DNA from: Parachlorella kessleri | Taxonomy: Eukaryota; Chlorophyta; Trebouxiophyceae; Chlorellales; Chlorellaceae | Length of the DNA: 12,882 nucleotides | Reading direction: 5' to 3' | NCBI GenBank assembly: GCA_001598975.1 | Contig: BBXU01002150.1 | Location: forward strand, 1-12,882 | Shown: one piece after another, positions 9,147 through 12,882 of the stretch | How positions within the stretch are numbered: position 1 is the first letter of the stretch | How the letters are laid out: each line of letters starts with the position of its first letter | The notes under the pieces: model-generated | Databases searched by the model: none | What the model saw: the letters and a program-made list of their open reading frames with translations, nothing else | What the model was told of the DNA's origin: nothing | Program-made: the position numbers and the translations under genes

Positions 9147-9404
9147 AACTGCCTGAGGGCCAGCTGCAGGCCACACCTGCTCTCAAAGCTGTTCATCAGA
9201 CCTCTCGAGCAGCATCGAACCAGCAAACAAAGAGCAGAAGAGTGCAAAGAACAGTGTAGGCTATGAGGTGGTCCCTTTTGGCAGCACCATGGCGTGAGAC
9301 TGTGCCCGATCACTTAGTTTGTACAGTGAGCAACAACTTGGGGCCGAGGGAAGTACTTCTCTTCTACACCTTTGATTAGTCGTGGGTTAGTAGGCTTCGC
9401 GGTG
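9147..9404. promoter_or_regulatory. Divergent promoter region shared by the TFIIE-alpha and SET-domain genes
   Basis: Only 258 bp separate the two start codons, which point away from each other, so both promoters and 5' UTRs must fit here unless one lies inside a gene. I see no clear TATA box in either direction. Several ATGs precede each main start. On the minus strand a 17-codon frame (9196-9143) ends at the TFIIE start. On the plus strand there is a 38-codon frame (9263-9379) and a two-codon frame at 9289-9297 in a good context (ACCATGG). Whether these are transcribed is unknown. Confidence 0.7.
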
Positions 9405-12400
9405 ATGATGGTCCCTATCAGTCCTCCTCCTCTGCTGCAAGCACCCTTTACAAGCTTCATGGCACAGGTAGCTTCTACTCGACCGCCAGTGCGCCAGCAC
9501 CTGACCTCCCTGCATGGGGGTAGAGTTTCTCCCTTCCAGGCGAGGCCATGGTCACAGCCTGCCAGGCACCTGCCTCGGGCACTGGTCAGGGCGGCAGCTG
9601 CCACAGCAGCAGAGCAGGCGCTCTCCAGCTGGCTGGGCAAGAAGGGCGCCGACGCCAAGCAGCTGGAGGCGGCTTGCCGAGTGACTGAGGCTGGGCTGGT
9701 GGCAGCGCGGGCGCTAGCCAGGGGGGAGCAGGTGTACAGCATTCCTGACAGGTGCGAGCATCTTCGCGGATAGTTGCTGAGTAATTTGTCATGTGCTGCT
9801 TGTAGCCTACACTCGTTCGGTTGGGGTCACACAGTGCAGGGTTTCCCAGTTTATTTATGGTGCTTACACTTTCTCTTACCTTTTGGGCCGCAGCTGCTGG
9901 ATCACGCCGGCAACTGTCAGAGCCTCCCCAATCGGCCCGCTGCTGACGGGCCAGCAGCCCTGGCTGCAGCTGGCGCTGTTCTTGCTACACGAACGCAGCC
10001 AGCCAGCCTCCGAGTGGGCTGCCTACTTACAATCGCTGCCAGCGTCACCAAGCAGCCCCGTGGTGTGGTCTGATGAAGAGCTGTCAGAGTTGCAGGGCAC
10101 CCAGCTGCTAGGCCTTGTACAGGGATACAGGTAGGGCTGTGAGATGGTGAGAGATTGAGATGGTGCGCAGGGCGACTGCGTGGAGGGTCGGGGTGGGTGT
10201 AGGGCACAGCTGGGGTGGGCCAGGCTGTAGGTGGGCATTTGGAGGATGCAGCTTTGGTGTGGGGTTTCAGTTGGCGACGTCTTCAAGGGCGTACAGACAT
10301 GTGCAGGAGCTATATAGTTGTTTGGGTGTGAGTGGAATTGACTGGCGAGAGAGGGAAGGGGCTGGTATAGATAGTACCTCTGACCAGGCGAGGCGGAATG
10401 CAGCTGCGTGTGGTACTCACCGCCTCTGCCCTTGATAACTTGTCACACATTATACGCTGGGTACCGCGTCATTAGTCCCCCGCAAATGCCTGTTCCCTCC
10501 CCCTCGCACGGTACAGGGGCTTCTTTGGGTCAAAGTTTGAGGAGCTGCGGGGCACCCTGTTTGCCAGCAACCCCTCCGTTTTCCCAGCTGCCGTCTACAC
10601 CTTTGAGGCGTTCCTGTGGGCAGTGTGCACAGTGCGGGCCAGGCTACATGCGCCCCTGGAGGGAGAGCAGGCTGCCCTGGTGCCCTTTGCTGACCTGGTA
10701 AGCTTGCCTGCCACCAACTTGTCATATTCTGCCTGTGGTTGCATAGAGCCCCTAACTGGTGTTAGTGCACTTGGACGGAGTTCGCTGGGGTTCAGGTACA
10801 GGACGAACCGTGCAGTTGTGAGCATGCTGATGAAGCAAAGTTTTTCCTAACCTTCGCTCCTCAGCTCCTCCCTGTCGGCTTGTTTCCATCGCATAAAGGC
10901 CCCTCCCTCACTGGTTGCGTTGCTCGCCCTTCCCTGCTCGCTTGTCGGCTGCAGACTCAGCACGAGCGGGGCTCCAACAGCCAATGGCAGGTGAAGTCCT
11001 CTGGACTCTTCGGCCGCAGCTTTGCTTTAGAAGTCCAGGCGGGCAGCGACTTGGCAGCAGGCCAGGCTGTGGGCATGGATTACGGGCCTGGAAAGAGCGA
11101 CTCCCAAGTGCTGTTGGATCATGGTGCCCTGGATGCAGGCACTCCCCAGGTGGGTGGTAAGCTTTCAGCAGCTTGGGTGGTTGTTGTGTGTTGGTGGGCC
11201 ATGTGTTGGTCGGTCAGGCGGGATGGGCAGCCAAGGAGACAGCAGTGCGACCAGGCATGATGGTGTGCAGGCAGCAGGGTCAACCCCTGATTTCCCACTG
11301 GCATTCTGGCTGGCCACAGCAGCAGAGGTACCGATCTGCGTGCACATTTGCCGGTGCCGCTGGACGGCTGTGCTTAGGAGTGCAAGCCCAGCATGGGCGC
11401 CTTCCCAATGGCTCCGACCCACAAGGGAGCACCAGCAGACCCGCTTATCAGCTACTATAAATGCACTCGCCTCTGGTGAGGAGCCCTGCGATCCTTCATG
11501 TTTTCTCCTAGTCATACAATTGAATGAAAGCTGTCATTGGCTGCAGCCGGGGTACTCTCTGACATTGGAGCTGCCTGAGTCAGAGCGGTATTTCGATGAC
11601 AAGGTGGATATCCTGGAGATTAATGGGCTCACACAGGTGGGTCACTGGCCTTGCTGCAAGCCACAGCAGAGCAGGACAGCAGCAGCTTGACGACTTACTT
11701 GTTTCTCCAGGAGCCGCTAGTCGTGCTTGTATGTTGTTCGGAGTGGCTGGATGTGGGGTGAAGGAGAGGGCAGTGCTGCACAGAGCCGGCCACTGCGGTG
11801 TCAAGCTATGCCATATTGCGCCGCGGTCCTAGCCAGATATGTGCCTGGAGCCGTTCTGCGTAAACGTCAGTGACTTACAGGCTTGCATCGCACCCTAAAT
11901 CCCGCACCCGAACCCTGAATCCCGATGTCTCCGCATGGGCGAGAGCTGAGCATTTGTGCTTGTGGTTCTTGGTGCGGCTTACAGTCAGCAGAGTTTATAC
12001 TTCGGCCAAACGAGCCTCCAAGCGACACAATGCTCGCCTACATGCGGCTGCTGAATCTACAAGGTGTGGGAGTGTTGTTTCAAGTGCCCCAAAATTGCAT
12101 CTGTTTGTATCTGATGCTCAAAACGTGGATAACTGTTGCTGGCATCATGAGGGGACCAATGACAGATAATACACTGTTTAATCCTGACTGCCGTGCGAAT
12201 GGCAGATCTTTAGCTGTCTGGCGGTTTCTCCCGGCCTCCAGCGTGAAGGGCAGCCAATTTGAACCTGCGCTTGTCCAGTGGGTGCTGCCATGCCTCTGCA
12301 ACCTATCCCTGGACATCCATTGTTTGGTGTTGGTTTCCCAAGCTTAAGCTGCGCGTTGTCATCCCTTGGCCAGGCGAGGATGCATTCCTTCTCGAGTCCG

Positions 12401-12862
12401 TTTTTCGAAATGATGTCTGGGGCCATCTCCAACTTCCGGTAAGCAGCCCACCTGAGCAAGAGCTACTGTGATTCACCTCATCGTCGCTGCCTGCATGCTA
12501 TGTCAGGCGTGTGGCATTATATTCGGACGGCCTGAATGCTTTGTGTTTGGTATGGGGGCCGTCTGTGGCCAGCATAACACATGTTAGGTTAGTGTCCCAG
12601 GTGCTTTTGCTGCTTTGGCAGGTCCGCACTGCCTGTTGGCACATGACCCTGTAGTCTCTTTTAGCGTATTGCGGCATGGCACCTCGTCTCCTGCGGCTGA
12701 ATTGTACAGGTGTCAGAGGAGAACGAGGGTGTTGTCTACCAGACAATGATAGATGGCTGCAGCGCTGCACTGCGGGGGTATGCCACTACGATTGATCAGG
12801 ATCTTGCGCTGTTGAGGAGTGGCACGTTAAAGCCAGGCAGCCGCCAGGAGAAGGCGGTGCGG
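9405..12862 (+). CDS. SET-domain protein, Rubisco-LSMT-like family, probably plastid-targeted (partial at 3' end)
   Basis: Member of the plant SET / Rubisco LSMT-substrate-binding family of protein lysine methyltransferases; the substrate cannot be told from sequence. Exons: 9405-9751, 9894-10130, 10517-10697, 10955-11149, 11547-11636, 11985-12063, 12374-12438, 12710-12862. They give 449 residues in compatible phases; the last donor (CGG|GTGAGT) lies at the window edge, so the C-terminus is missing. The start is the first ATG after an in-frame TGA at 9327; ATG at 9408 is an alternative. Residues 1 to about 70 are rich in Arg, Ser, Ala and Pro with few acidic residues, like a plastid transit peptide. 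The split SET domain runs from GLVAARALARGEQVYSIPD and CWITPATV to VPFADLTQH, GMDYGPGK and SDSQVLLDHG. The substrate-binding part has YFDDKVDILEINGLTQ, MLAYMRLLNLQ, EDAFLLESVFRNDVWGHLQL and SEENEGVVYQ. All introns are GT-AG, 142-397 nt. Relation to plant PTAC14-like or true LSMT groups is unresolved. Confidence 0.9.
11893..11924. repeat. Short degenerate telomere-like repeat in a SET-gene intron
   Basis: CCCTAAATCCCG at 11893-11904 and CCCTGAATCCCG at 11913-11924 match at 11 of 12 bases, separated by CACCCGAA. They resemble the plant/algal CCCTAAA(A) telomere unit but are too short and degenerate to be a real array. They lie in intron 5, upstream of exon 6. Confidence 0.5.
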
Positions 12863-12882
12863 GTGAGTGCGGGGTCGGGGGG

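Noticed and set aside
9144..9176. Ten-residue N-terminal extension of TFIIE-alpha from position 9176
   Set aside because: It would start at GTG; the first true in-frame ATG is at 9146 and fits the family N-terminus.

Overview
The window looks like nuclear DNA of a green alga, probably a chlorophycean (Chlamydomonas/Haematococcus-like). The basis is two intron-rich protein genes with short exons, GC-rich third codon positions, acceptors mostly of the CTGCAG type, CA and CAG microsatellites, and a protein resembling plant plastid SET-domain proteins. No bacterial operon, rRNA, tRNA, CRISPR or viral signal was seen. All gene models were spliced by hand and have not been checked against transcripts.

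Layout. Positions 1-4189 hold no gene I can name. This stretch has a (CA)n tract, a perfect 22-bp palindrome, a 168-bp foldback element with 28-bp terminal inverted repeats, further inverted repeats, and two weak candidate exons on the minus strand. Positions 4190-9146 (minus strand) carry a complete 12-exon gene for the alpha subunit of the general transcription factor TFIIE: 586 residues with winged helix, C2C2 zinc ribbon, helical region and an acidic EWED tail. Positions 9147-9404 are a 258-bp divergent intergenic region that must contain both promoters unless a promoter lies inside a gene. Positions 9405-12862 (plus strand) carry the first 8 exons (449 residues, open at the right edge) of a SET-domain protein of the Rubisco-LSMT-like family, with a probable plastid transit peptide.

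The two genes are head to head: one encodes a basal RNA polymerase II factor, the other a probably plastid-targeted methyltransferase-like protein. They share upstream DNA but have no obvious common pathway. The points most worth a second look are a GC-AG intron that splits the TFIIE zinc ribbon, a short upstream ORF whose stop overlaps the TFIIE start codon, two non-canonical residues in SET motifs, and the foldback element. I did not find a convincing new multi-gene system.
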